Assembly: GCF_019226825.1 (NCBI RefSeq)
Contig: NZ_CP076642.1
Coordinates: forward strand, 1 to 64,000
Source of the DNA: Vibrio ostreae
GTDB lineage: Bacteria > Pseudomonadota > Gammaproteobacteria > Enterobacterales > Vibrionaceae
Direction: 5' to 3'
DNA length: 64,000 nt
The notes beneath the pieces are model-generated. The model was given only the letters and a program-made list of their open reading frames with translations. It made no database searches and was not told the origin of the DNA. This document shows, one piece after another, positions 1 to 9,608 of the stretch; the first letter of the stretch is position 1, and every line of letters begins with the position of its first letter. A program made the position numbers and the translations under genes.

Positions 1-73
1 AGCAGAAACAGAGTGGGGGACGCTACGACTGAGCCGTGAACAAGGCGAAAAATAACACAAATAGAAAACGCAT
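1..73 (-). CDS. 5' end of a secreted or envelope protein gene (partial, probably B12-regulated)
   Basis: An ATG at 73 on the minus strand follows a usable ribosome site (TGAGG, about 5 nt upstream) and encodes MRFLFVLFFALFTAQS, a convincing signal-peptide core, before a stop at 23-25. In the +1 frame the reading continues as VASPTLFLL to the window edge, so this is more likely a longer exported protein with a one-base frame break near position 25 than a 16-codon peptide. It lies directly downstream of the cobalamin riboswitch on the same strand. By analogy with other Vibrio genes this suggests a role in corrinoid uptake or a B12-alternative enzyme, but too little is present to name the product. 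Confidence 0.4.
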
Positions 74-199
74 TGTTACCTCAAGGAGAATAAACCTTAA
101 GGCAAAGAAAACTGACTACTGGCAGTATGGAGCGAAGCCAATCATAAACCAGTACCAGGTCTTCCGCCCCGGTGTTACTTGGTAAAATTTGAGCTTCAA

Positions 200-380
200 G
201 TATCTGACTTGTAACCAGGAACGCATTTTCAAAAGCAAAGTGACTGTTTAGAACGACCGGCTGCTAAAAATGAATAACGCTCAATTGGCTGGCTATTTAC
301 AGTTGCGGGTACAGTGACGGAATTACACCATCTTCCTTGATTGGGATGAGAATTTTGCATCCAGCTCGAAACGCGTAGTT
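200..380 (-). promoter_or_regulatory. Cobalamin (adenosylcobalamin) riboswitch
   Basis: Read on the minus strand, the conserved core is clear: GGAAGATGGTGTAATTCC at 319-335, then CCCGCAACTGTAAATAGCC at 291-309. These match the GGGAA..GGTG..A.TCC and CCCGCAACTGT.A signatures of the cobalamin riboswitch. A degenerate B12-box-like segment (AGTCACTTTGC ... TGCGTTCC) follows at 219-244. The switch points leftward, to the gene starting at 73, leaving room for an expression platform. Outer boundaries are approximate. The family's known role is to lower expression of the downstream gene when adenosylcobalamin is abundant. Confidence 0.82.
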
Positions 381-712
381 ATCAAGAGTTCTGATTGAAA
401 GGTCAACACGGCTTGGCTGTGTGAATGGGTTTTATCGAATTAATTAATATTTTTATCATTTTATATTGTTGTTATAAAGCTATGATTTTTTATTTGTTCT
501 GAACCCTCTATGGGGGCTAATTTTTTTATCCACTCAAATAAAGAGGTTTCTTTCTGCTAGGCTTTTAACTCATAAAGTGCCTGCATCATTTCGGGCGCTG
601 TCGCGATTAAGCACGACACAGGTACGCTAACTCTAAGTCTGATAAATAGTACGCTGGACGCAGATCGAATTAACGGGGTTTCACTGTTGCGATGACTCAT
701 GGAAAACATGAG
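381..712. other. Intergenic region without recognisable gene
   Basis: This AT-rich stretch separates the riboswitch transcript (leftward) from the FAD-oxidase remnant (rightward). I see no coding frame and no clear terminator. It should hold the promoters for both directions, but none stands out enough to place. Confidence 0.4.
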
Positions 713-723
713 AGGTAAATCGT

Positions 724-2109
724 ATGAAAAACTTACAAAACTCAGAAATTGAGGCTTTTAAAAATCAATTTGGTGGTGAAGTTATTTTGCCGACCAATCC
801 CGCCTTTGAAGAAGTTCGTCAAATCTGGAATGCCATGATTGACCGTAAACCCAGTATCATCGCACGCTGCACATGTGCGGACGATGTAGTGTTGGCAGTT
901 AATCTAGCCCGCGTGCCCCAACTATTATTGTCCGTGCGCGGTGGCGGCCACTATATTGCGGGTAATGCTGTGTGCGATGAAGGTCTGATGATTGATCTGT
1001 CGCTATTGAATCAGGTCGAAGTTGATCCGATAAGCGTCTGGCGAGAGTCGGTCCGGGCTGCACCCTGGCTGATGTGGACGGGGCGACCCAGGCGCATGGG
1101 CTAGCAATGCCAGTCGGCATCAATTCCACTACCGGGATTGCCGGTTTAACCCTGGGTGGTGGATTCGGTTGGCTGAGCCGCAATTATGGCATGACCATCG
1201 ATAGTCTGGTCAGTGCTCACGTCGTCACTGCGGACGGGCGTCAGATCCTCGCCAGCGAAACAGAAAACAGCGACCTGTTTTGGGGGCTGCGCGGCGGCGG
1301 CAGTAACTTTGGCATCGTGACCCAGTTTGAGTTCAAACTGCATCCAGTGGGGCCAAATGTATTGAGCGGCTTGATGGTATTCCCTTTTGCGCAGGCCAAA
1401 TCGATTCTGACGCAGTTTGCCCGCTTTACCCAAACCGCGCCGGATGAACTGAGCGTGTGGATGGTGGCCCGTAAGCACCGCCACTGCCGTTTTATCCGAA
1501 GACGTGCATGGTAAGGAAATCATTGCTCTGGCGATGTGCTACGTCGGCGATCCGGCGGAAGGCGAAAAAGCTGGTGCGCCATTACGTCGGTTTGGTGATG
1601 TGCATAGTGAACCTATTGGCGTACAGCCATTCTGTGACTGGCAGCAGGCGTTTGATCCCTTGCTGACGCCGGGGGCTCGCAATATTAGAATCACATAACT
1701 TTACTGGGCTAAGTGAAGGTGCGATTGATTGCGCGATTGAGTATGCGGCCAGCCTGCCATCGCCGCAGTGCGAAATTTTTATTGCCCTCACTAGGCTGTG
1801 CCACCGGACGCCCCGAACCGGATGCGATGGCATATTCCAGCCCGTGATGCTAATTATGTACTCAATGTTCACGGTCGCTGGGACTGCGAAAGAAGATGAT
1901 GAAGCCCTGTATTGAGTGGGCGCGTAGATTTTTCAGAAAAAGCAAACCATTTGCCAGTGGCGGGGCCTACATTAATTTTTCTCACTCAGGATGAAGCCGG
2001 CCGCACCGAATCCGCTTACGGACCGACCTTCAAGCGATTGCAGGCGATCAAGAAAAAATATGACCCGGATAATTTGTTCTGTATGAACCAGAATATCAAG
2101 CCCGCCTGA
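724..2109 (+). pseudogene. FAD-linked oxidase (berberine-bridge type), heavily frameshifted
   Basis: The family is a flavoprotein oxidase of about 460 residues with an N-terminal FAD-binding PCMH domain and a C-terminal BBE domain. The start at 724 follows an AGAGG ribosome site. Visible pieces: SVRGGGHYIAG (the His is a flavin attachment site in this family) near residue 80; in the next frame GPGCTLADVDGATQAHG (the Cys is the second flavin attachment site in bicovalent members), GGGFGWLSRNYG and LFWGLRGGGSNFGIVT; and at the end KYDPDNLFCMNQNIKP, the usual BBE terminus. At least five frame changes (near 1037, 1470-1495, 1685, 1800-1900 and 1970), plus stops and base differences around 1685-1690, break it. 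Several are short homopolymer changes, but not all. The substrate cannot be inferred. As sequenced it cannot make protein; it is the best candidate here for a real pseudogene. Confidence 0.8.
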
Positions 2110-3221
2110 CGGCGGATCGGTCTGCATGCCACGCTAACGATGGATCCGCGACCGGGATGCGGCGCGGTCCGAAATTTTCGCGTGGCCCGGCAAAACGGCC
2201 GGGCAGCTGATGCCCGCAATGAAGGCAGTGCCCGGTGTCGTCGAGGGCATAATCACCAAGCTGATACCGGTCACGTTCAATCACCCGTTGATGGCATGCC
2301 GGGCAATAGGTGGCATCCGAGGGCAGGATCATGTACGTTGCCGCAATAGACAAAGTGCAGGCCGTGAGCAAGGGCGATAGCGCGGGCGCGCAGCGAGGTA
2401 TCGAGCGGTGTTCTCGGCTTGTGCGCATTTTAAAGTCGGGATGAAAGGCGCTGAAATGCAAGGGGATATCCGGGCCGAGATGGTCGGCAATCCACTGACA
2501 CATCGCATGCAGCTCCTGATCGCTGTCGTTTTCATCCGGGATCAGTAAGGTGGTGATTTCCAGCCACACATCCGTTTCTTGTTTCAGATAGAGCAGCGTA
2601 TCGAGCACCGGTTGTAGATGGCCATGGCAGATCTTGTGATAGAAATGCTCGCTGAAGCCCTTTTAAATCGATATTAGCGGCGTCCATACAGCGATAAAAC
2701 GCTTCTCTTGGCTGGTCACAGATATATCCGGCACTGACTGCCACGCTTTTCAGTCCGAGTTGGTGCGCGGCGAGCGCAGTATCCATGGCATACTCCATAA
2801 ACACCACAGGATCGTTATAAGTAAACGCCAGACTTTTGCAGCCGTATTTGAGTGCGGTTTGCGCCAGTTCCTCGGGCATCGCGGTATCGCAAAGGGTATC
2901 GAACTGGCGTGATTTGCTGATATCCCAGTTCTGACAAAACTGACAGCTGAGGTTACAACCAGCCGTCCCGAAACTCAGTACGCTGGATCCGGGATAAAAA
3001 TGGTTGAGCGGTTTCTTTTCAATCGGATCAATACAGAAGCCGGATGAACGGCCGTAACTGGTCAGAACGATCTCGCCCTGGTGATGAATACGCACAAAGC
3101 AGGCGCCGCGTTTGCCCTCACGCAGGGTGCATTGGCGCGGGCAGACATCGCAGCATACCCGGCCATCGGCCAGTTTATGCCAGTAACGGGTCGGGAAATA
3201 GTCGGGTGGAGAACCTTGCAT
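2096..3221 (-). CDS. AmmeMemoRadiSam system radical SAM enzyme (frameshifted as sequenced)
   Basis: This is the radical SAM member of the conserved AMMECR1/MEMO/radical SAM trio, whose biochemical role is unproven. The N-terminal part has cysteine-rich CCDVCPRQC near residue 25 and the radical SAM cluster motif CNLSCQFC near residue 89, followed by AFTYNDPVVFMEYA. The C-terminus carries CPACHQRV and CLHCGHQL, a second likely metal site. Three one-base changes in runs (GGG at about 2660, AA at about 2422, CCC at about 2335) give one continuous frame of 374 residues, the family's usual size, so the gene is probably intact. It is divergent from the MEMO and AMMECR1 genes, with 73 bases between the starts. 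Its 3' end overlaps the FAD-oxidase tail by 14 nt in convergent orientation. Confidence 0.85.
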
Positions 3222-3294
3222 AACCGATACCTTCTGTCTGCTGCATCATGACCTACACTGAAAGTATAGTTGATGGGATGTGGGCACAAAGCTA

Positions 3295-4111
3295 ATGAAG
3301 TATCGTGACGCCGCCGTGGCCGGAAAGTTTTATCCGAGCACCCCGAATGAACTGAGACGTCAAATGACGCTCTATCTGGGCCATGAACCTGCCTCTGGAC
3401 ATCGGCAATACAATCCAGCCTAAGGCGCTGATTGTTCCTCACGCCGGCTACTTTTATTCCGGTGAGGTGGCCGCACAGGCGTATCAGTGTCTGGCACCGT
3501 TTCGTTCGGTGATCACTCATGTTGTGTTGCTCGGCCCCAGTCATCATGTCGCCTTGCAGGGCGCAGCTGTACCTGACAGTGATGTGTTTATCACGCCTTT
3601 AGGTGAGGTAAAGATTGATAAGGCAGGTGTTGAAATGTTATTGCAGCGGCAATTGGTGATTCAATCTGAGCGCGCTCATCATTGGGAGCATGCACTGGAA
3701 GTGCAACTGCCGTTTTTGCAGCATTGCCTTGCCAACTTTACTGTCTTGCCGTTGGTGGTCGGTCCGAGTGAGCCGACTAAGCTGAAACAAATACTGACGT
3801 TATCATCGTTAGGAGACCAGACGTTGATCGTGGTGAGCAGTGACCTGAGTCATTATCATCCTTATCAGGAGGCGCAGCGTATTGACGCCGATACGGTTGA
3901 GCGGGTGTCTGCCCTGAGTACGGATATTCATTCTCACCAGGCTTGTGGCTGCTATGCCATTAACGGCTTACTGGAATTGGCCCGAGATCAGGCCTGGCAG
4001 ATTGAGTGTCTGGCTCAGACCAACTCAGGTGAGGTGATGGCAAAACGCAAGCATCGCGCTGTCAAGGCTGATGAGGAAGTGGTGGGCTATGCCAGTTTTG
4101 TCTTGTATTAA
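3295..4111 (+). CDS. AmmeMemoRadiSam system protein B, MEMO family (frameshifted as sequenced)
   Basis: MEMO-family proteins resemble class III extradiol dioxygenases and bind metal; their bacterial role is unknown. The true N-terminus starts at 3295 with MKYRDAAVAGKFYP, the typical AVAG.FYP opening. The frame is lost between about 3383 and 3425, and the main body resumes with PKALIVPHAGYFYSGEVA, then VLLGPSHHV, HHWEHALEVQLPFLQ, VSSDLSHYHPY and the Cys in HQACGCYAING. These are the conserved His/Asp/Cys positions of MEMO. The total length (817 bases) is one base over a 271-residue frame, consistent with one extra base. It is followed by the AMMECR1 gene, which overlaps its end, and faces the radical SAM gene. 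Confidence 0.85.
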
Positions 4112-4679
4112 GCTCAGCGATGACGAGCGCCGGGCATTGCTCGATTTGGTGTGGCAGGTGTTGGAACAGGCGCTCGCTGGTCGGGGCTTTCAGCTGCCGA
4201 ATGCGCCGCAAAGTGAAACCCTGAGCCAACCTGCCGCCAGCTTTGTTACTCTGCATCACAACGGGCAACTGCGCGGCTGTATTGGTTCGTTGTCGGCCGA
4301 TGAAGCGTTATGGAAAAACGTCTGTCACAATGCTTACGCCAGTGGATTTAAAGACGCGCGCTTTGCGCCGCTGACAGTGCAAGACAAGGCGGGATTAAGC
4401 GTTGAGGTTTCAGTATTGTCTACGTTCACTCCCGTCGAAAATCTGGGTGAGGTTGAATTGTTGCAGCGGCTCAGGCCAGCCATCGATGGCTTATTGCTTG
4501 AAGATCAGCGTCATCGCGCCGTCTTCCTGCCCTCGGTATGGCAAGCCTTGCCCGAGCCCGATCAGTTCGTGGCCGCGTTAAAAGCCAAAGGTGGCTGGCC
4601 GCCGGGCTATTGGAGCAAGGACATCGACATCCATTTATTTGCGACCACGGTCATCAGTGACAACGCAGGCTCGGTATAA
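4089..4679 (+). CDS. AmmeMemoRadiSam system protein A (AMMECR1 domain)
   Basis: A protein of about 196 residues with the AMMECR1 fold, containing the signature LRGCIGSLSA near residue 66, FKDARFAPL and VSVLSTFTPVENL, and ending with the aromatic GGWPPGYWSKDI that is common in the family. Its biochemical function is unknown; bacterial members nearly always accompany a MEMO protein and a radical SAM enzyme, as here. An ATG at 4071 is also in frame, but the one at 4089 gives the usual N-terminus. The gene starts inside the last 23 bases of the MEMO gene, which implies translational coupling. The C-terminal strands are complete, so this member of the trio is unbroken. Confidence 0.85.
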   Translation: MPVLSCIKLSDDERRALLDLVWQVLEQALAGRGFQLPNAPQSETLSQPAASFVTLHHNGQLRGCIGSLSADEALWKNVCHNAYASGFKDARFAPLTVQDKAGLSVEVSVLSTFTPVENLGEVELLQRLRPAIDGLLLEDQRHRAVFLPSVWQALPEPDQFVAALKAKGGWPPGYWSKDIDIHLFATTVISDNAGSV

Positions 4680-4698
4680 ATTCGCTCGTGTTAACACC

Positions 4699-5182
4699 TT
4701 ATGGTTTAGCACTCAGCCGGGTGAACTCATCCCAGATGGCCTGACAGTCTTCTCTTCCCTGAGTGACATGAATCATGTCGAAGGCCGATTTGTCCGAGCC
4801 ATCAAGGTAATCACGCAGGTGTTGGTCGGAAAAGCCATGCGCGGCCGCATCACGGTGTGACGACGCGTAATAACAGGTTTTGATACCGGCCCACATCATC
4901 ACCGCGACACACATCGGGCACGGCTCACAGGTGGCGTACATCACACAATCGGACAGATCCAGGGTGTCGAGTTTTACACCCCTGTCGCACTGCGACCATT
5001 TCGGCATGGCCGGAAATATCGGTTTGTTCCAACACCGTATTGCCGACCGCACAAATGACTTCACCGTTGCGTACTAATGTGGCGCCAAATGGGCCGCCGG
5101 TGCCTTTTCTCAAACCTTCGATGGTGGTATCGCAGGCGAGCTGAAAATATTGATCGAGATGGGTTGGCACCGTTTGACACAT
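4699..5182 (-). CDS. Nucleoside/guanine deaminase-like zinc enzyme (frameshifted as sequenced)
   Basis: This is a cytidine-deaminase-fold protein of the guanine deaminase / tRNA-adenosine deaminase-like group. The zinc-site motifs are present: HAE (SGHAEMVAV, around residue 57) and PCPMC (TCEPCPMCVAVMMW). One base too many in a GGGG run near 4982 splits it. With GGG the frame runs RQGVKLDTLDL straight into the C-terminal half and gives 160 residues, a normal size. The probable reaction is hydrolytic deamination of guanine or a related nucleobase, but the substrate cannot be read from the sequence. It is convergent with the AMMECR1 gene, ending 19 bases away, and seems to be a separate transcription unit. 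Confidence 0.8.
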
Positions 5183-5274
5183 AATGATGATCCGCAGTTG
5201 TTAAGGAAAGTGAAGTCACGAATTATATAGGATGTCGTTCTAACATGCTTTGCCACAAATCCGCTTGAACCCGC

Positions 5275-5862
5275 TTAAGGCGCAGGGTAGCGATTAATCA
5301 CATTCTCCAGCGTCATAATGCCGAACATGATTTTTCTGACAAAGGATTCGGAGCTGCCGACAAAATAAAAGTGTGGATGGCGTGACCAGATACGCTGTAA
5401 CTTTTTATCCAACTTGGCCGCCTGAGCCAGAGATTCATTACGGGTTGGATTATTGCTGCTGATGTCTTTACCCGAAGCCGCGGCTGACTCAAAAAAGATC
5501 ACGGCGTCGTAGCGGGCGATCTCTTTCTCGAAAGTGGAGTTAACCTGCTTGAAGAAGTCACTTTCCGAATTGGGCCAATAGGCGAGGCCATCGAGAGAGC
5601 CACGATCACAGACTAATAAACGGTCCGGATACTGCAGTTTATGAATATCTTCCAGGTTTCTCTGCAGCTGAAAAATGGTTTTCTGCACCATTTTTATCGC
5701 CTGCTCGTTATTACAGCGGGTTACGCCGCCTGAAAACAGCAGCGTTGCCGCTTCGGGGACCACAACGATCTGCTTTCCCAGTTCGCGTCGAAACAGATCC
5801 AGAGCGGTGGTTTTACCGCCGCCAGGGCCTCCGGTTACTACCACTTGTAATGGCTTTTTCAT
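5275..5862 (-). CDS. P-loop AAA-type ATPase / predicted kinase
   Basis: A 195-residue NTPase with Walker A GGPGGGKTT at residues 11-19, a Walker B-like stretch RLLVCDRGSLDG near residue 84 and AVIFFESA near residue 122. The architecture matches the small AAA_28-type ATPases, which resemble nucleoside or NMN kinases (the NadR C-terminal domain). The substrate is unknown. The start has a GAGG ribosome site. It stands alone between the deaminase and the EAL gene, all on the minus strand, with gaps of about 90 bases on either side, so co-transcription is possible but unproven. Confidence 0.7.
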   Translation of the reverse strand: MKKPLQVVVTGGPGGGKTTALDLFRRELGKQIVVVPEAATLLFSGGVTRCNNEQAIKMVQKTIFQLQRNLEDIHKLQYPDRLLVCDRGSLDGLAYWPNSESDFFKQVNSTFEKEIARYDAVIFFESAAASGKDISSNNPTRNESLAQAAKLDKKLQRIWSRHPHFYFVGSSESFVRKIMFGIMTLENVINRYPAP

Positions 5863-5966
5863 CAGTGCCTCGGTTGCGTTTTTGTGTTGTTTTAAGCATA
5901 GCCAAGAGCACCCAGGTAGGGCGGTAAAGATAGATGACTTAAAGTGAGCGAAAAGATCGTCGGTTA

Positions 5967-7540
5967 TTAAATTACTTTTAGTTGTGCCAGATTTGGTGTC
6001 TGTGGGCCATTGTGAATCCCGGGCGTTAACGCTTGCTTAGCCAGCAGTTGGTCCAGTTCGGGTTTCGGCATTGAACGGTAAAAGTACCAACCCTGAATAT
6101 AGCCCCAATGGCAGTTTTGCTTGATGATGTCGTGCTCGCGCTGGGTTTCAACCCCTTCAAATATCACTGGTCGGTTTAAACTGGTGAGCAGTTCCATTAT
6201 CGGCCCAACCATCTTGCGTTTCACATCGTAATTCAATGCATTCACAAAAATCCGGTCTACTTTGATAAAGTCAAAATCGAGCTCGGTCAGCCACACCAGG
6301 TTGGCGACACCGGTGCCGAAATCATCCAGCACCACATTAAAACCGAACGATTTTGCCCGTTGGGAAAAATCCGACAGTTCAGTTAGTGGCAGAGAAATGC
6401 GCTCGGTGATCTCGATTTTGATCTGATCCGGATTAATGTTGTAGCATTGAACCAGTTCAAACAGGTAAGGCAGGTATTTCTGATCCTGTATTTCATAGGT
6501 ATCAATATTTATGCCCAATGCAAAGGTTGGATACCTCTGTAATATCGGCGCCATTTCTGTAACCGAGTGTTCGGCGATAAAATAAGATAACTTCGGATAA
6601 AGATGCAGCTTTTCTGCAATAGCAATAAATACTTCAGGAGATACTCGGCCAAACTTGCTGTCATGCCAGCGTACCAAGCTTTCAACACCAATAATGTGGC
6701 GGTCATTCACCGCGATTACTGGTTGGTACTCCATAGTTAAGCTTTTCTCTTTTAATGCTTTACGAAAGCGGCTTTCCAGATAATTACGCTTTTGAAAAAA
6801 CTGAACCAGGCATAGGTGGCAATAAGACCAAACAACCCTGCGATGAATAATAAAACAAAAAATATGCCAGGAGGATAATGCGCTAACCCTGCAGCGTAAT
6901 TATCAATATAGACACAGAAATTGTAATCATCATGACATAACTTCGTATGTATTTCTAATGGCGGGAATAATAGTTTCTTTGATTTGTTTGGTTGATAACG
7001 ATAAAACACGTGCTGGCCATCATGGGTGCTTATTTGAAACCAGAAATGAGGTTGCTGTCTTATCAAAGATGCATAGAGATTGGGTTCATCGACAGAGAAA
7101 AACCGACCTTTTTGTACCAGGCTATAGGTTTGATCGGTCGGAAACAGATGACTGACTTGTGAGTAAAACACAAAGCTTAAAAATGCAGTTTCATTATTGG
7201 AAGCAATTTTAATCGGACCCAGTTTGCCCCAGTTTGCAGAGCACATCACGGTATCGCCTTCGATAAGGCCGAGGTCATAAATTTTACTGTTATGGTGAGT
7301 GAGTACTCTGAGAGAATTTAAGGTCTCTGAGTCACATTTAGGCTGTGGCAAAGTCTGCGCTGTATTCAATACCGCGATAATTTGCTCGGCGACTTGCACC
7401 GCTTCTTCATAGGCAAGTTGATTAAATCTCAGTTGTTCGTCTTTCTGAATATGATAAGTAATATAATCAACGACTAAGATTGTAATGACAGTGATAGTCA
7501 AAAAAACTAAGCATTGATAAAAACGTTTTACTATATCCAT
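5967..7540 (-). CDS. CSS-motif sensor EAL-domain c-di-GMP phosphodiesterase (frameshifted as sequenced)
   Basis: This is a membrane c-di-GMP phosphodiesterase of the CSS type. The N-terminus has a membrane helix (VFLTITVITILVVDYI), a periplasmic domain with the paired redox cysteines (PKCDSET and VMCSANWG), a second helix (IFFVLLFIAGLFGLIATYAW), then the EAL domain. EAL signature positions are ESLVRW, IEITER, DDFGTGVANL, DFIKVDR and FEGVET, so catalysis should be possible. A missing base in the AAAA run near 6789 splits the gene. With one more A the frame reads FFKKRNYLESRFRKALKEK and joins the halves. In this family periplasmic disulfide status is known to control the phosphodiesterase. The start at 7540 is my choice among weak candidates; the open frame extends to 7561. 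Confidence 0.85.
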
Positions 7541-7745
7541 TTCCACGTCAAGGCAGGACAATTTCTGAGTGGTATTACTATTGATCGTTTGTTAATTCAC
7601 ATGCAAGAGAAATGTGATGTCTTTTACGCCTTGCTGTCTGTTAAGGGTGAGACTAATTATGGTACGTGAAAGGTAAGAAAGTGCGTTTAGTCGAAACAAA
7701 GCCAGAATAAGCCTTAACGCATGACTAAGCGTTGAAGTCTGCATG

Positions 7746-8504
7746 CTAGACCAATTCGATTTCAGTGCGTTTCTCATCGTGTAAGTTAAACGAACGTATT
7801 TCGATGGCGTTCGGATGAAACTCGCAGACGCTCAGCCGAGGATCAGGGATAAAATTATTGGGTTCGTAGCCGGAGCCTGTATCGATAAACAGTTTGTTTT
7901 TTCTGATCTTAGGGCAATCGAGAGGTGTGTGTCCGCACACGACAAAGTCCACGTTATCAATTAACTGCGCGCTGCTTCTCAGAATATCGTCTCTTCCCCA
8001 CAGCATCCGATGGCGCAATTCCTCATCAATAAACTCAGCCTGTGGTGGCCAGTTGAAATACGGGTACTCGGCATGTAAAACACCGATCGTCTTATTGCCC
8101 ACCGCGACACTGAGCGTCAGACTGTATTGGCTCACTACGATTTCCCGCGCAAGGGCTTGTTGTGCCGGACTGAGTTGTAGCCACCATTCACCGCCATTGA
8201 GCAGCCAGTTGCTTTGCCGGTCGGGCGATTCATCGTAACGTTGCAGAATGAAGCTTTCATGGTTACCCAATACCGGATAAAACCATTTCTCTCTGGCGAG
8301 GGTCAGACACTGCCAGGAGTCATTGCCCCGGTCAGTGAGATCGCCCACCGCAAACACCCGGTCGCGGTACTTGTCAAAATGAACCATCTTCAGCGCATGG
8401 ATCAGCAAAGTGAAGTCACCGTGCACATCCCCGATAAACAGATCCCGCCCCGAGATATTGGCACTGATAGAGCGATGTAATGGCAGTTTTTCCAGCGCGT
8501 TCAT
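7746..8504 (-). CDS. Metallophosphoesterase, PrpA/PrpB-like serine/threonine protein phosphatase
   Basis: A 252-residue PPP-family phosphatase with all metal-binding blocks in order: GDVHG (residues 26-30), GDLTDRG (54-60), GNHES (80-84), VLHAE (about 147) and GHTPLD (about 195). Known relatives (lambda phosphatase, E. coli PrpA/PrpB) remove phosphate from Ser/Thr, His or small substrates using Mn2+. Nothing adjacent tells the target. The 184 bases between this gene and the EAL gene to its left hold no credible gene. It is probably monocistronic. Confidence 0.85.
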   Translation of the reverse strand: MNALEKLPLHRSISANISGRDLFIGDVHGDFTLLIHALKMVHFDKYRDRVFAVGDLTDRGNDSWQCLTLAREKWFYPVLGNHESFILQRYDESPDRQSNWLLNGGEWWLQLSPAQQALAREIVVSQYSLTLSVAVGNKTIGVLHAEYPYFNWPPQAEFIDEELRHRMLWGRDDILRSSAQLIDNVDFVVCGHTPLDCPKIRKNKLFIDTGSGYEPNNFIPDPRLSVCEFHPNAIEIRSFNLHDEKRTEIELV

Positions 8505-8590
8505 CCTTCTTGCTACCTCAACTTTATCTGTTACTTAAGCTTAGCAGAGGTGGGTTTAGCTGTTTATGTAGAAGGTAAGTGAGGAAAGCC

Positions 8591-9469
8591 CTAATGCCCA
8601 TTCACCTCAGCTAAAATGAAATCACGGAATACCTGGTTGGCGCGCGAGAGGTAACTGTCTTTGCGCCAGGCCAGGCTCAGATCTATTTCAAACGTTTCGG
8701 CAAATGGGCGGGTGACTATCTGGTCATCCTCGCGGATGGCAACCTGCCACATCGGAGAAATGGCGTAGCCCTGGCGGATAACGGATTTGATCAGTGGTAA
8801 CAGGTTACTGATAAATGCCACCCGTGGCTTGATGTTCTCTTTGCGGCAGATACGATCGAGCAGAATGTGGTGATAGTAGCCCTTGCGGAACAGCACCAAA
8901 TCATGGGAGAGAAAGTCGGCATATTCGATGACCTCTTTTTCGGCCAACGGGTGATCGACCGACATACAGACGACCATCTCTTCGCGAATTAACGGGCCGC
9001 TTTCGAGTTCCGGAGTGAGATCTTTACTTGCTACCACACCGAGTTCAACCTCGCCATCAAGCAGCATACGGCGAATATTGCGGGTACCAGTGTCCTGAAT
9101 ACTCATATCGATATTGGGATATTGATGGCGAAAGGCCATCAGCAGAGGCGGGAAGTAATAGGAGCCCAGCATGCTCGGTACGGCAATATCGACCTGCCCC
9201 TGATCCAACCCTTCCATGGCTTGCATCGCCAGTTTAGCGTCGTCTGCCTGGCGTAATATTTGCCGTGCATGCAATACGAATTCGCTGCCCGCTTTGGTCA
9301 GACTGATGCCGCGGTCACGGCGGTTGAACAGCGGTGTTTTCAGCTCCTGTTCGAGCTTTTTGATGCTGCTGCTGATGGCTGGCTGAGCCAGATTGAGTAC
9401 CCGGGCTGCGGCTGAAATCGACCCCTGTTCCACGGCAGTGACAAAGTGCTTTAACTGTCTGAGTTCCAT
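8591..9469 (-). CDS. LysR-family transcriptional regulator, YnfL-like
   Basis: A 292-residue LysR protein with the N-terminal winged helix (LKHFVTAVEQGSISAAARVLNLAQ) and the linker helix, then a periplasmic-binding-protein-like effector domain (GQVDIAVPSMLGSYYFPPLLMAF). It is divergent from the MFS gene at 9609 across about 140 bases. E. coli ynfL/ynfM has the same arrangement, so it probably controls that exporter. The effector is unknown. The intergenic region is AT-rich (9520-9575) and should contain both promoters. Confidence 0.87.
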   Translation of the reverse strand: MELRQLKHFVTAVEQGSISAAARVLNLAQPAISSSIKKLEQELKTPLFNRRDRGISLTKAGSEFVLHARQILRQADDAKLAMQAMEGLDQGQVDIAVPSMLGSYYFPPLLMAFRHQYPNIDMSIQDTGTRNIRRMLLDGEVELGVVASKDLTPELESGPLIREEMVVCMSVDHPLAEKEVIEYADFLSHDLVLFRKGYYHHILLDRICRKENIKPRVAFISNLLPLIKSVIRQGYAISPMWQVAIREDDQIVTRPFAETFEIDLSLAWRKDSYLSRANQVFRDFILAEVNGH

Positions 9470-9608
9470 ATGTGTTCATCCCTTACCTGAACTGAATGCC
9501 GATGTCATTGTTTTTTCTTAGGGTATAAATTTTATCTATGGATTAGATAAATACAAAATATTTTTTTATTGCTTATGGACCGATACCCTATCGCTGTAAC
9601 CCGTTCCC

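Noticed and set aside
7592..7777. 61-codon minus-strand frame between the EAL and phosphatase genes
   Set aside because: No ribosome site and no family resemblance; it overlaps the 3' end of the phosphatase gene.
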